Source: Phyllobacterium phragmitis
GTDB taxonomy: Bacteria; Pseudomonadota; Alphaproteobacteria; Rhizobiales; Rhizobiaceae
DNA: 64,000 nucleotides
Direction: 5' to 3'
NCBI RefSeq assembly: GCF_002980495.1
Contig: NZ_PVBR01000006.1
Location: 124,001 to 188,000, forward strand
The notes beneath the pieces are model-generated. The model did no database searches, had not been told where the DNA came from, and was given only the letters and a program-made list of their open reading frames with translations. A program made the translations under genes and the position numbers. This document shows, piece after piece, positions 53,529 to 61,389 of the stretch (the stretch's first letter is position 1; the number at the start of each line of letters is the position of its first letter).

Positions 53529-54746
53529 ATGAACCTTCCGTCTGAACCCGTGAAGGTGGAGAAGCCATTCAGTCGAACTGACATGTTGATCTACATGGGG
53601 GGGATCACCGCTTTGGCGGCGGTCACGGTCGAAGTGGTGTTGCCGGCAACCGGCGTTGTCGCCCGGCATTTCGGAAAACCTGCAGCCAGCGGAGCTTTGC
53701 TGGTGGGGGTCTACTTTCTCGCTTATGGAATAGGCCAGATTTTCTGGGGACTCTATTCTGATGCCTTCGGTCGCCGCCGCGCATTGCTGATATCCTTGTT
53801 CGGATTTTCGATTGCGTCTTTGGCCTGCGCGCTTGCTCCCAGCTTCGAATTACTTTTGGCGGCGCGTTGTGCCCAGGGATTGATGGCGGGGGCCCCCGTG
53901 ATCGCCCGCGCAATGGTGCGGGATGTTTCGTCCGGATCAGAGGCTGCACGGGTCTTGACCATGCTTGGTGCCATTCTGACTATGGCAACTCTGATCGCCC
54001 CTGTGCTGGGATCCGGGTTCCTCATATTGTTTTCATGGCGCGCCATTTTTCTCGCCCTGATGGCGCTGTCCTTGGTGTTTCTGGCCTATACCTATTTCGT
54101 GCTCGATCCGAACTTTGGCCGCAACCGACCGGAGCGGTTTTCGCTGAAGTTCTTGAGGAAGTCGGCCCGATATTTGCTTTGGAACCGGCGCTTTGTTGTG
54201 CCGGCCGCGACCGGAGGCCTGGTGTTCGGCGGCTATGCCTCGCTGGGCGCCGTGGGGGCCATTACAGCCGAAAACAGATATGGTATCAGTCCCGGGGCCT
54301 TTGGCACACTGTTTACGATTGCGGCCCTTGCCAACACTGCGGGTGCGCTGCTTGCAGGTCAATTGCTGAAGCGGATCAGCCTGCGAAAGGTGGGGAACCT
54401 GTCCGTTGCCATTCTGAGCGGTTCCGTTGTCCTGCACCTCACCCTGAACCAGCTTTCGCCAAACCTTCAGGTCTTTTGGATATCCGTCTGCCTCTACGTG
54501 CTGGTGTTCGGAATGATATTGCCAACGTCTATGGCCTCGGCATTGGAGCCCGCCGCCGAAATGCCAGCCTTTGCCGCCTCTCTCTATGGAGCCTGTACCA
54601 TGATCGCCGGATTCCTGGGAGCACTGATGGCTTCCAGATTGTATGACGGAGACCATAGCGCCATCAGTTACACAATGGCCTTTTTCGGCGGGGGAGCGGT
54701 CCTGGTCTTGATACTTGGCCGGTTGCTTGACCGGTCAGGACTATGA
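53529..54746 (+). CDS. MFS transporter, Bcr/CflA-like
   Basis: This 405-residue, 12-helix major-facilitator protein shows the loop 2-3 motif in YSDAFGRRRALLISL and the helix-5-type motif VLGSGFLILFSWRAIF. Bcr/CflA members are drug or metabolite exporters. In a catabolic island it may export an inhibitory intermediate or import substrate. It follows dctM by 30 nt, so it is probably in the same transcript. Confidence 0.9.
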   Translation: MNLPSEPVKVEKPFSRTDMLIYMGGITALAAVTVEVVLPATGVVARHFGKPAASGALLVGVYFLAYGIGQIFWGLYSDAFGRRRALLISLFGFSIASLACALAPSFELLLAARCAQGLMAGAPVIARAMVRDVSSGSEAARVLTMLGAILTMATLIAPVLGSGFLILFSWRAIFLALMALSLVFLAYTYFVLDPNFGRNRPERFSLKFLRKSARYLLWNRRFVVPAATGGLVFGGYASLGAVGAITAENRYGISPGAFGTLFTIAALANTAGALLAGQLLKRISLRKVGNLSVAILSGSVVLHLTLNQLSPNLQVFWISVCLYVLVFGMILPTSMASALEPAAEMPAFAASLYGACTMIAGFLGALMASRLYDGDHSAISYTMAFFGGGAVLVLILGRLLDRSGL

Positions 54747-54777
54747 ACTAGCGCCTTTTCCTCACCATTCGAGTCCA

Positions 54778-55623
54778 ATGGAACACAGCGAGGTTCGGAT
54801 CAAGATGCTGAAAATCAAGCGGGGTTTCGTCTCGACGCCATCTGGATCCGTGCATGCCGCAATCTCAGGGCAGGGAGAGCCGGTTCTTCTCTTGCATCAG
54901 ACACCGCGTTCATGGATGGAATTCGTCGATGTCCTGCCGCGCCTCGGACAGACCTACCAGGCAATCGCCATGGATACGCGCGGATTTGGGGATTCCGATC
55001 CGCTTCCCTCTGAAAAGACAACGATCGAAGGCTGGGCCGAAGCGGCGCTGGAAATGATGAACGTGCTTGGGCACGGCGAGTTTTGTATAGCCGGACACCA
55101 TACGGGCGCGGTGATCGGTCTGGAAATGGCCGTCCGGGCGCCGCAACGGGTTCGCAAGCTTGTGGTTTCGGCCATGTCGTATGTGGATGCGACCCGCCGC
55201 GCAGAACACGCGGGCTCCCGTGTCATTGACGAAGTCGAACCACGTGATGACGGAAGCCATCTCACGGAACTTTGGGCGCGCCGTCAGCAGCATTATCCGA
55301 AAGATGGCGGTCGCGCCTTGTTGGAACGGTACATCGTGGATGCGATCAAGGCAGGGCCCCTGGCCGCTGAGGGGCACCGCGTGGTGAACCGATACCGCAT
55401 GGAAGACAGAATTGGCCTTGTCAGGTGTCCAACACTGGTTATTGCCCCAAGCGAAGACATCAAGGCTTGCTCCATGGCGCCCCGGGTCGCTGCATCGTTG
55501 CAAAATGCAACATTGCTGGAAATTCCCGGCGGGGGGATCCCGCTCCCCGATCAAATGCCTGGCTTATTCGCCAATGCGGTGGCGAAGTTTCTGCGTGCAG
55601 ATCACCGTCGAGCGGTGTTTTAG
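54778..55623 (+). CDS. alpha/beta-hydrolase-fold protein lacking a canonical triad
   Basis: This protein of about 281 residues has the fold's oxyanion strand (VLLLHQTPRSWMEF) and DTRGFGDSD. The nucleophile elbow reads GHHTG, placing His where Ser, Asp or Cys should be. The catalytic-His loop reads IPGGGIPLPDQMP, with Gly in place of His. The acid is kept (SED). It may catalyse a non-hydrolytic reaction or act as a binding protein. The start is ATG 54778; ATG 54805 is an alternative. The upstream part of the frame overlaps the MFS gene's end. Confidence 0.8.
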   Translation: MEHSEVRIKMLKIKRGFVSTPSGSVHAAISGQGEPVLLLHQTPRSWMEFVDVLPRLGQTYQAIAMDTRGFGDSDPLPSEKTTIEGWAEAALEMMNVLGHGEFCIAGHHTGAVIGLEMAVRAPQRVRKLVVSAMSYVDATRRAEHAGSRVIDEVEPRDDGSHLTELWARRQQHYPKDGGRALLERYIVDAIKAGPLAAEGHRVVNRYRMEDRIGLVRCPTLVIAPSEDIKACSMAPRVAASLQNATLLEIPGGGIPLPDQMPGLFANAVAKFLRADHRRAVF

Positions 55624-55647
55624 CACAAAGGAAAGTGCGTATGGTCA

Positions 55648-55681
55648 TTGATCCGCCGATTTATTTTACATATAAGATAAA
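55648..55681 (+). promoter_or_regulatory. promoter with shared operator (site 5)
   Basis: TTGATC (55648-55653), a 17-nt spacer and TATAAG (55671-55676) form a promoter. TTATTTTACATATAAGAT (55661-55678) is the shared operator in reverse orientation, identical over 18 nt to site 4. It drives the racemase-like gene at 55747 and probably the Ohr gene after it. Confidence 0.7.
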
Positions 55682-55746
55682 TCGACGCCGGCAGTATAAT
55701 TAGCTGTACCTTATGAAGGTCGTCAGCGCGACAGGCGGAGAAAACA

Positions 55747-56544
55747 ATGCGGATTTTTTGGCAAAGCTTCGTGGACCGGGATATCGGAGCGTCTTATCTG
55801 ACTGCCTTGCAAAATTACCTCAATGACATTGCCGCCCCGGGCACCCGGGTCGACGTAGCCGGAATGGTGCCGCCCGATCGCGATTTCAGCCGCTTGAGCG
55901 AGTTGCGCTGTGGCTTGCAGGCCATTGATGCCGCACTGGCCGCCGAGGAACGCGGCTATGACTGCTTCGTCATGGGACATTTCCAGGACCCTTGCCTTTA
56001 CGATGTGCGATCTGCGGTGCGGATTCCAGTTGTCGGGACAGGGGAAGCAACGTTGCTGGCGGCATCCCAACTGGGCCGGCGGATCGGTCTGGTCTCCATC
56101 GATCCGGCCTTTGAGATCATGCACTATGAACAGGCTGACCTGTACGGCATCGGTCATCGGGTGAAGTTTGTCAAAGGTCTGGGCTTGACCCCGGAGGACT
56201 TTAACGAGGCCTTCGCCGGGGATGCGGAAAAGAAAGTTGCCTTGTTGAAAGGCTTTACCGATTGTGCTTTGCCAATGGTCCAGGGCGGCGCCGACGTTAT
56301 CGTTCCAGCCGGCGTCTTGCCCGGTCTTCTGATCGGCGGCGAAAAGGGATTCATGGTTGCCAACGCTCCGGTTGTGAACTGCGCGGCCGTGGCGCTGAAA
56401 TCCGCCGAAATGTGGGTTCAGCTTAACGCGTTGAGCGGCCTTGAGCCGAACCGGGGTCCAAGTTTCGGCTACGCGAATGAGCGATCGAGAAATGACTTCA
56501 GAACGTTGATGGCCCATGGCCAGAACGCGCTTCGATCAAACTGA
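55747..56544 (+). CDS. Asp/Glu/hydantoin racemase-family protein
   Basis: This 265-residue protein has the first catalytic cysteine region (MGHFQDPCLYDVRSAV, then IPVVGTGEATLLAASQLG). The second region reads GGADVIVPAGVLPGLL, where hydantoin and aspartate racemases have a cysteine (LGCAG). A one-cysteine member could be a decarboxylase, isomerase or lyase rather than a racemase. GGAG precedes the ATG. It has its own operator-bearing promoter (site 5). Confidence 0.83.
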   Translation: MRIFWQSFVDRDIGASYLTALQNYLNDIAAPGTRVDVAGMVPPDRDFSRLSELRCGLQAIDAALAAEERGYDCFVMGHFQDPCLYDVRSAVRIPVVGTGEATLLAASQLGRRIGLVSIDPAFEIMHYEQADLYGIGHRVKFVKGLGLTPEDFNEAFAGDAEKKVALLKGFTDCALPMVQGGADVIVPAGVLPGLLIGGEKGFMVANAPVVNCAAVALKSAEMWVQLNALSGLEPNRGPSFGYANERSRNDFRTLMAHGQNALRSN

Positions 56545-56577
56545 CATTTTCGAACAAAATTACACAGGAGAAAGCAC

Positions 56578-57003
56578 ATGTCGGACAAGCTTATCTATAC
56601 AGCTAGGGTCAAAACCAATGGCGGCCGCGATGGCGGCAAGGCCGTCAGCGACGACGGAAACCTGGAGGTTGCGTTGTCGATGCCAAAGGAATTCGGTGGC
56701 CCCGGAGGCAATGGCACCAACCCCGAACAGCTGTTTGCCGCAGCCTATTCGGGCTGCTTCCTGAGTGCGACCAAACTGGTCGCCCGGCTTGAGAAGATCA
56801 AGCTGCCCGAGGATCCGACAATCGAAGCGCATATCGGTGTTCTGGCGACGCCTGAAGGGTACAAGCTGACTGCGGAACTTCTGATCTCCATCCCGCAGGT
56901 CGAACGGGACATTGCTGAAAAAATCGTCGCTAAGGCGCATCAGCGGTGCCCGTTTTCAAACGCCACGCGGGGCAACATGGATGTCACGCTGACATTGGTC
57001 TGA
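56578..57003 (+). CDS. Ohr/OsmC-family peroxide reductase
   Basis: This 141-residue Ohr-type protein has the two reactive cysteines in SGCFLSATKL and HQRCPFSNATRGN. It reduces organic hydroperoxides through lipoylated partners. AGGAG precedes the ATG. It lies 33 nt after the racemase-like gene and is convergent with the FAD oxidase gene. Protection against hydroperoxides from oxygenase side reactions would fit. Confidence 0.92.
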   Translation: MSDKLIYTARVKTNGGRDGGKAVSDDGNLEVALSMPKEFGGPGGNGTNPEQLFAAAYSGCFLSATKLVARLEKIKLPEDPTIEAHIGVLATPEGYKLTAELLISIPQVERDIAEKIVAKAHQRCPFSNATRGNMDVTLTLV

Positions 57004-57078
57004 CCGGCAGCAGCCCGAAACGGCAAAATCCTTGGCTCGATATTTGCTGGGATTTGGAGCTCGGCAGCGACCCGCCCT

Positions 57079-58413
57079 TCAAACTCTGGCGTGGTATTCC
57101 GGCCTTGGACCGTCGGTGAACCGCGAGAACCGAAACGGGTGCGGATTGACATGCGGTTTCGCACCCGTCACCAGGTCGGCCATGAGATATCCCGCGCCAG
57201 GCCCGTTGCCAAAGCCGTGTCCTGAAAAACCAGTCGCGATGAAAAATCCCGGCGTCGATGGAATCGCTGTAAGGAAAGGCATCGCATCCGGCGATACATC
57301 GATCATGCCGGCCCACTGTTTGGCGATCTTGGCGGAGCGGAAGACTGGAAAGTCCGCCGAGAGCGTTTCCAGCACCCGATCAAGATCACTGACGACGGGA
57401 TCCGGATCGAGTATGCGAGCCGCTTCGAACGGGCTGACCCCATCAAGCCGCCAACGGGCAGGCATGGTCAGTTCATCGAAGAAACGGCGACCAAGCCGAA
57501 CCCTGATCGTGCTCCATTCATGGCGGAGCGTCGGCCAGAACAAGGGCAGCATTCGGAAGCTGTCCGGCACCAGGTCGGCGTAGTTCATGAATCCGGTGCC
57601 GATCGTGTAACCGCCATCCAGGCGACGCCGGAACGAGTATCCGGGCGCCATTGCAGCGGTTTCCGGCCCGCCTTCCAAAGGCTTGGTACGCATGACCGAG
57701 GTCCGCAGCTTCAACTGTGGAAAGAAGATGCCCATGTTCGCGCAGAAGATTCGGCACCAGGCGCCGCCTGCGAGAACGACCGAGCCACAGGCGATCGATC
57801 CCTTCTCGGTTACCACGCCAGATATCCGCCCTGCACTGGTCTCGAACCCGCGAACGGCGCAATTGGTCATTACCGCGGCACCGCGCGACCGTGCAGCCTT
57901 CGCTATCGCGGGAGCGGCCAGTTGCGGCTCGGCGCGACCATCCGTGGCGGTGTAAAGTCCTCCCACAAAATGCCTAGGTGCACCCGGGAGAATATCTTGC
58001 AGTTCCCTCTTCGACAGAACCTTGGTCCCCAATTCGGGCAGATACTCCCGGACAGAGTCAACCCAGCCCTCGCAGGCAGCAATGTCCCTCGCGCTTGAAG
58101 CAAGTGAGATGCTCCCACATGTGCGAAAGCCGGTTTCCGCACCGATGTCCTCGTTCATTGTATTCCACAGCTCGACACTGTGCAGGGTCAGGGGAATTTC
58201 GGAAGGGTCGCCTCCCTGTTTGCGGACCCAGCCCCAGTTCCGGCTCGACTGCTCAGCGCCGATTTCCCCTTTTTCACACAATGCAACCGACACTCCCCGC
58301 TTGGCAAGGAAGTAGGCGGTTGAGACGCCAAGGATGCCACCACCGATGATAACCACATCGACCCGCGAGGGCAGCACTGCGTCAGTTGGTACAGGATCGA
58401 GGTCAGTATGCAT
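57079..58413 (-). CDS. DadA-like FAD-dependent amine/amino-acid oxidase
   Basis: This 444-residue flavoenzyme has the FAD site DVVIIGGGILGVSTAYFLAK and the family signature GAEQSSRNWGWVRKQGGD. The C-terminal FAD/substrate segment is IDVSPDAMPFLTAIPSTPGF, followed by GFSGHGFGNGPGAG. It should oxidise a D-amino acid or secondary amine to an imine. ATG 58413 gives the usual N-terminus; in-frame codons upstream add 54 residues with no homology. A paralogue lies at 61390-62682. Confidence 0.88.
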   Translation of the reverse strand: MHTDLDPVPTDAVLPSRVDVVIIGGGILGVSTAYFLAKRGVSVALCEKGEIGAEQSSRNWGWVRKQGGDPSEIPLTLHSVELWNTMNEDIGAETGFRTCGSISLASSARDIAACEGWVDSVREYLPELGTKVLSKRELQDILPGAPRHFVGGLYTATDGRAEPQLAAPAIAKAARSRGAAVMTNCAVRGFETSAGRISGVVTEKGSIACGSVVLAGGAWCRIFCANMGIFFPQLKLRTSVMRTKPLEGGPETAAMAPGYSFRRRLDGGYTIGTGFMNYADLVPDSFRMLPLFWPTLRHEWSTIRVRLGRRFFDELTMPARWRLDGVSPFEAARILDPDPVVSDLDRVLETLSADFPVFRSAKIAKQWAGMIDVSPDAMPFLTAIPSTPGFFIATGFSGHGFGNGPGAGYLMADLVTGAKPHVNPHPFRFSRFTDGPRPEYHARV

Positions 58414-58643
58414 GATGTTCAAGCCCGCAGGTGGCAAAGGTCGCGCGATGGACTTGGAGCCCACCAGCAATGTGATTGTCATTGGTGATGCAATGGAACG
58501 CCGAGCCCCACTGACTTTGGGGGCTCGCTGAAGGCGATGCATATCCCGCTGGCCGTGAAACCGCGCAATGGGCAACAGCGATCCTGCACGCCAACTATCT
58601 CATGTGGGACGACACCATCGTCTTGCGGATTGACCAGGAGGCG
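58414..58643. other. non-coding gap with a G+C-rich palindrome
   Basis: No gene is evident. CGAGCCCC (58501-58508) and GGGGCTCG (58519-58526) form an 8-bp stem with a 10-nt loop. No T-run follows on either strand, so it is not a clear terminator. Confidence 0.4.
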
Positions 58644-59210
58644 TCACGACGCGGATCGCGACGCATCGTCGATGATGAAAAGCCAGCCCGCGCCGTCCTG
58701 ATTGCGGACGACTTCGATGCCGCCCCCGGTCAGCTTCTGCATGGCGCCGGTGGAATCGGCGAGTTCAAGCGTCCAGTGATTGGTTGTCAGTGCAATGTTC
58801 TGATAGACGGCATGCTTGCGGTCGCCGATTTCAATTTTCGGCTTCAATGCCAGAAGCCCCGCATAATCGGCGCGTGTCGCCTCCTGGCCGATCAACTGGG
58901 CCCCGTCAGGATTGATATAGGTGACATCTGCGGCATAAAGTGCGAGCAGTCCATCGAGATCACCCGCATTGAACCGGTCTTGCCAGGCGTCGTAAACCTT
59001 GTCCAAGTCGGTCACCGGCGTGGTGTCGCTCGGCATTTGGGCAAACGCCCGGTCGACGGACAGCCCGGCACTGGCTGACACAAGCCCCATGGTCATCAAG
59101 CGTAGAAATTCCGAGCGGGTCAGATCGTCTGCCTGTTCGGCATTCGTACCGGGATTTCCGACGTCGTCGGAAAGCAAGCGCCACCATGTCCTGTAGATTG
59201 ATGTAATCAT
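58644..59210 (-). CDS. exported SnoaL/DUF4440-like protein
   Basis: This 188-residue protein has a hydrophobic leader at about 30-55 (FLRLMTMGLVSASAGLSVDRAFA), resembling a Tat-type leader without twin arginines. An NTF2-like domain follows (VYDAWQDRFNAGDLDGLLALY; YINPDGAQLIGQEA). Such domains act as small isomerases, cyclases or binding proteins. ATG 59210 follows AGGAGAGG. It lies between two DadA-like oxidase units and its substrate is unknown. Confidence 0.8.
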   Translation of the reverse strand: MITSIYRTWWRLLSDDVGNPGTNAEQADDLTRSEFLRLMTMGLVSASAGLSVDRAFAQMPSDTTPVTDLDKVYDAWQDRFNAGDLDGLLALYAADVTYINPDGAQLIGQEATRADYAGLLALKPKIEIGDRKHAVYQNIALTTNHWTLELADSTGAMQKLTGGGIEVVRNQDGAGWLFIIDDASRSAS

Positions 59211-59237
59211 CGTCGTCACCTCTCCTAACCCCGTCAA

Positions 59238-59771
59238 TTGAGTCAGGCTAGCGATGGTGGCTTTGGTAGTCTATTTCAGTTCCGGCCGTATTTTGTGCGG
59301 TTTCGGCCAACATCCAATGTGGTGCGAGCTTGTCATCGCTTTGCGCTCTGCCCGCCCACATGGACGACCTGCGCGCCAAGCGACCTGTGGTTGCCAGCCG
59401 GGAAGCAAATCCGCTTCGGGTCACTCGTTGCGGGCGCAATTTTGCGGATTGTGTCCGGCAAGATAGGCCTTCACCTGGCTACCGATGCCGCACTGGGGGG
59501 CATGGCTATCCCGCAGCTCCAAAAGCTGATCCACACCCTCGTGGCGGACGCTGAGCACCGGGCTCACAAGGGGTCGATAAAGCGGGCGACGTTCCGCGCG
59601 GCCCGACGCGTTTACTTTTCGGCATAGCTACACCTCGGACTTGACCGCATGAACTCCGACGAAACGCCACCGCGCAACCAGCCTCAAACAATCTGGCGAT
59701 ACCAATGGCCGCATCTGCAAGCTGTCGGCGGGTGCAACTGAACCAGCAGCTGTCCCTTCGGTCGATAATCC
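59238..59771. other. 534-nt gap without a recognisable gene
   Basis: Several open frames exist on both strands, but none has a ribosome site and family resemblance together. I see no repeat, tRNA or clear terminator. It may hold the promoter of the SnoaL-like gene and decayed DNA. Confidence 0.4.
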
Positions 59772-61283
59772 TCAGCCGAAATCCGTTGCTTCCAGGCGCA
59801 TGCAGACGGTGCGTGGCTCGGAATAGGCGTGAATTGCTTCGGTGCCGAACTCGCGGCCAAGCCCGGAGAGCTTTGTACCGCCGAAAGGCATCGCCACGTC
59901 CAGGACATTGTGTGTGTTGATCCAGACGGTCCCGCAATCGATCTGGCTTGCGAGGAGATGCGCCTGGTCAATGTTGCGCGTCCAGATGCTGGCCCCCAGC
60001 CCAAATTCGGTGTCGTTGGCCAGCGATTTGATCTGGCGGACATCATTGATCGGCATGGCCAGAACCACTGGGCCGAACACTTCTTCACGGGCAATGCGCA
60101 TGTCCGGACGACCGCCGGCCAGCACGGTCGGACGATAGAAATATCCCTTACTACCGTCACGCTCTCCACCACAAAGCGGTTCCGCGCCTTCCTCGACGCC
60201 GCTGGCGACGAGCGAGGCGACGCGATCCATCTGGCGGGCCGAAATCAGTGGACCAAGTTGAACCAATGGATCGAAGCCATTTCCGAGCTTCAGCTCTCGC
60301 GCAATCCGGGCGACGCCCTTGGTGACCTCGTTGAAGACCGAAGCCTCAATCAACAGCCGAGAGCCTGCGGTGCAAACCTGCCCGGAGTTGTGAAAGATGG
60401 CGTTCGCGGCGCCGGGGATCGCCTTGTCGAGATCCGCGTCCGCCAGCACGATCGTTGGAGACTTGCCGCCGAGTTCGAGCGTCACGCGTTTCATCTGCCG
60501 AGACGAGGATTCGAGGATCCTCTGGCCAGTGGCCGTGGACCCCGTGAATGCAATTTTCCGCACCAGAGGATGATCAACGAGCGCCTGGCCGGCCTCATGG
60601 CCGTAACCTGTAACAATGTTGATCGCACCCTCTGGAATGCCTGCTTCAAGAATGAGCTCGCCAAGGCGCAGAGTGGTTAGCGACGCCTCTTCGGACGGTT
60701 TGAGCACAATGGTGCAGCCAAAAGCGATCGCGGGCGCGATCTTCTGAATTGCCTGTCCGAGCGGAAAATTCCAGGGCGTGATGCCACCAACGACGCCCAC
60801 TGGCTTGCGTTCCGTGTAGGCACGGTAGGTGCCGCCATCGTCGAAAAGAGGCGACAGCTGGATGTATTCGCCGGCCATCTTCGAGCTCCAGCCGCCATAA
60901 TAGCGCAGAGCATCGACAGTGAACTTCATATCGATATTTCTGGAAACTGTGTACGGTTTGCCGTTGTCGAGCGTTTCGAGGCGCGCCAATTCCTCGGCGT
61001 TGCGTTCGATGAGAAGCGTAAGCTTCTCCAACAGGCGTCCGCGGTCCAGCGGTCGCATCTTCTGCCACAGAGCGCTTTCGAAGGTGCGATGGGCCGCCTG
61101 AACAGCGCGGTCGACATCGGCGGCGCCGGCCGCGGCGATATCAGCGATTTTTTCTTCGGTGGCTGGATCAAAGACCGGGATCGTCCGTCCGTCCGCAGCG
61201 TCGCACCACTGTCCGTCAATCAGCATCTTGCTGGCCGGAATCCGCACTGCCGGCCCGCCGGCCCTCTCGATCATTGCAACCAT
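59772..61283 (-). CDS. aldehyde dehydrogenase
   Basis: This 503-residue dehydrogenase has TPWNFPLGQAIQKIAPA, the catalytic Glu in VTLELGGKSPTIV, Cys in NSGQVCTAGSR and the C-terminal PFGGTKLSGLGRE. ATG 61283 is preceded by TGGAG 8 nt away; a longer in-frame start at 61313 is less likely. Lying between oxidases, RidA and an ornithine-cyclodeaminase relative, it probably oxidises an aldehyde released from an amine. It is distinct from the copy at 30869. Confidence 0.92.
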   Translation of the reverse strand: MVAMIERAGGPAVRIPASKMLIDGQWCDAADGRTIPVFDPATEEKIADIAAAGAADVDRAVQAAHRTFESALWQKMRPLDRGRLLEKLTLLIERNAEELARLETLDNGKPYTVSRNIDMKFTVDALRYYGGWSSKMAGEYIQLSPLFDDGGTYRAYTERKPVGVVGGITPWNFPLGQAIQKIAPAIAFGCTIVLKPSEEASLTTLRLGELILEAGIPEGAINIVTGYGHEAGQALVDHPLVRKIAFTGSTATGQRILESSSRQMKRVTLELGGKSPTIVLADADLDKAIPGAANAIFHNSGQVCTAGSRLLIEASVFNEVTKGVARIARELKLGNGFDPLVQLGPLISARQMDRVASLVASGVEEGAEPLCGGERDGSKGYFYRPTVLAGGRPDMRIAREEVFGPVVLAMPINDVRQIKSLANDTEFGLGASIWTRNIDQAHLLASQIDCGTVWINTHNVLDVAMPFGGTKLSGLGREFGTEAIHAYSEPRTVCMRLEATDFG

Positions 61284-61389
61284 ATCAAGTTCACTCCAGG
61301 TTCGAATCAGCATCGGCCGGATCCGGGATTAAAAGTTCTTCAAGGCGACCTCGGTTGGTTGCGCAACCGCCAACCAGACCCGGCAGGCC

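Noticed and set aside
58501-58526. Rho-independent terminator at the CGAGCCCC/GGGGCTCG palindrome
   Set aside because: No T-run follows the stem on either strand and it lies just upstream of the minus-strand oxidase gene, not at the end of a gene.
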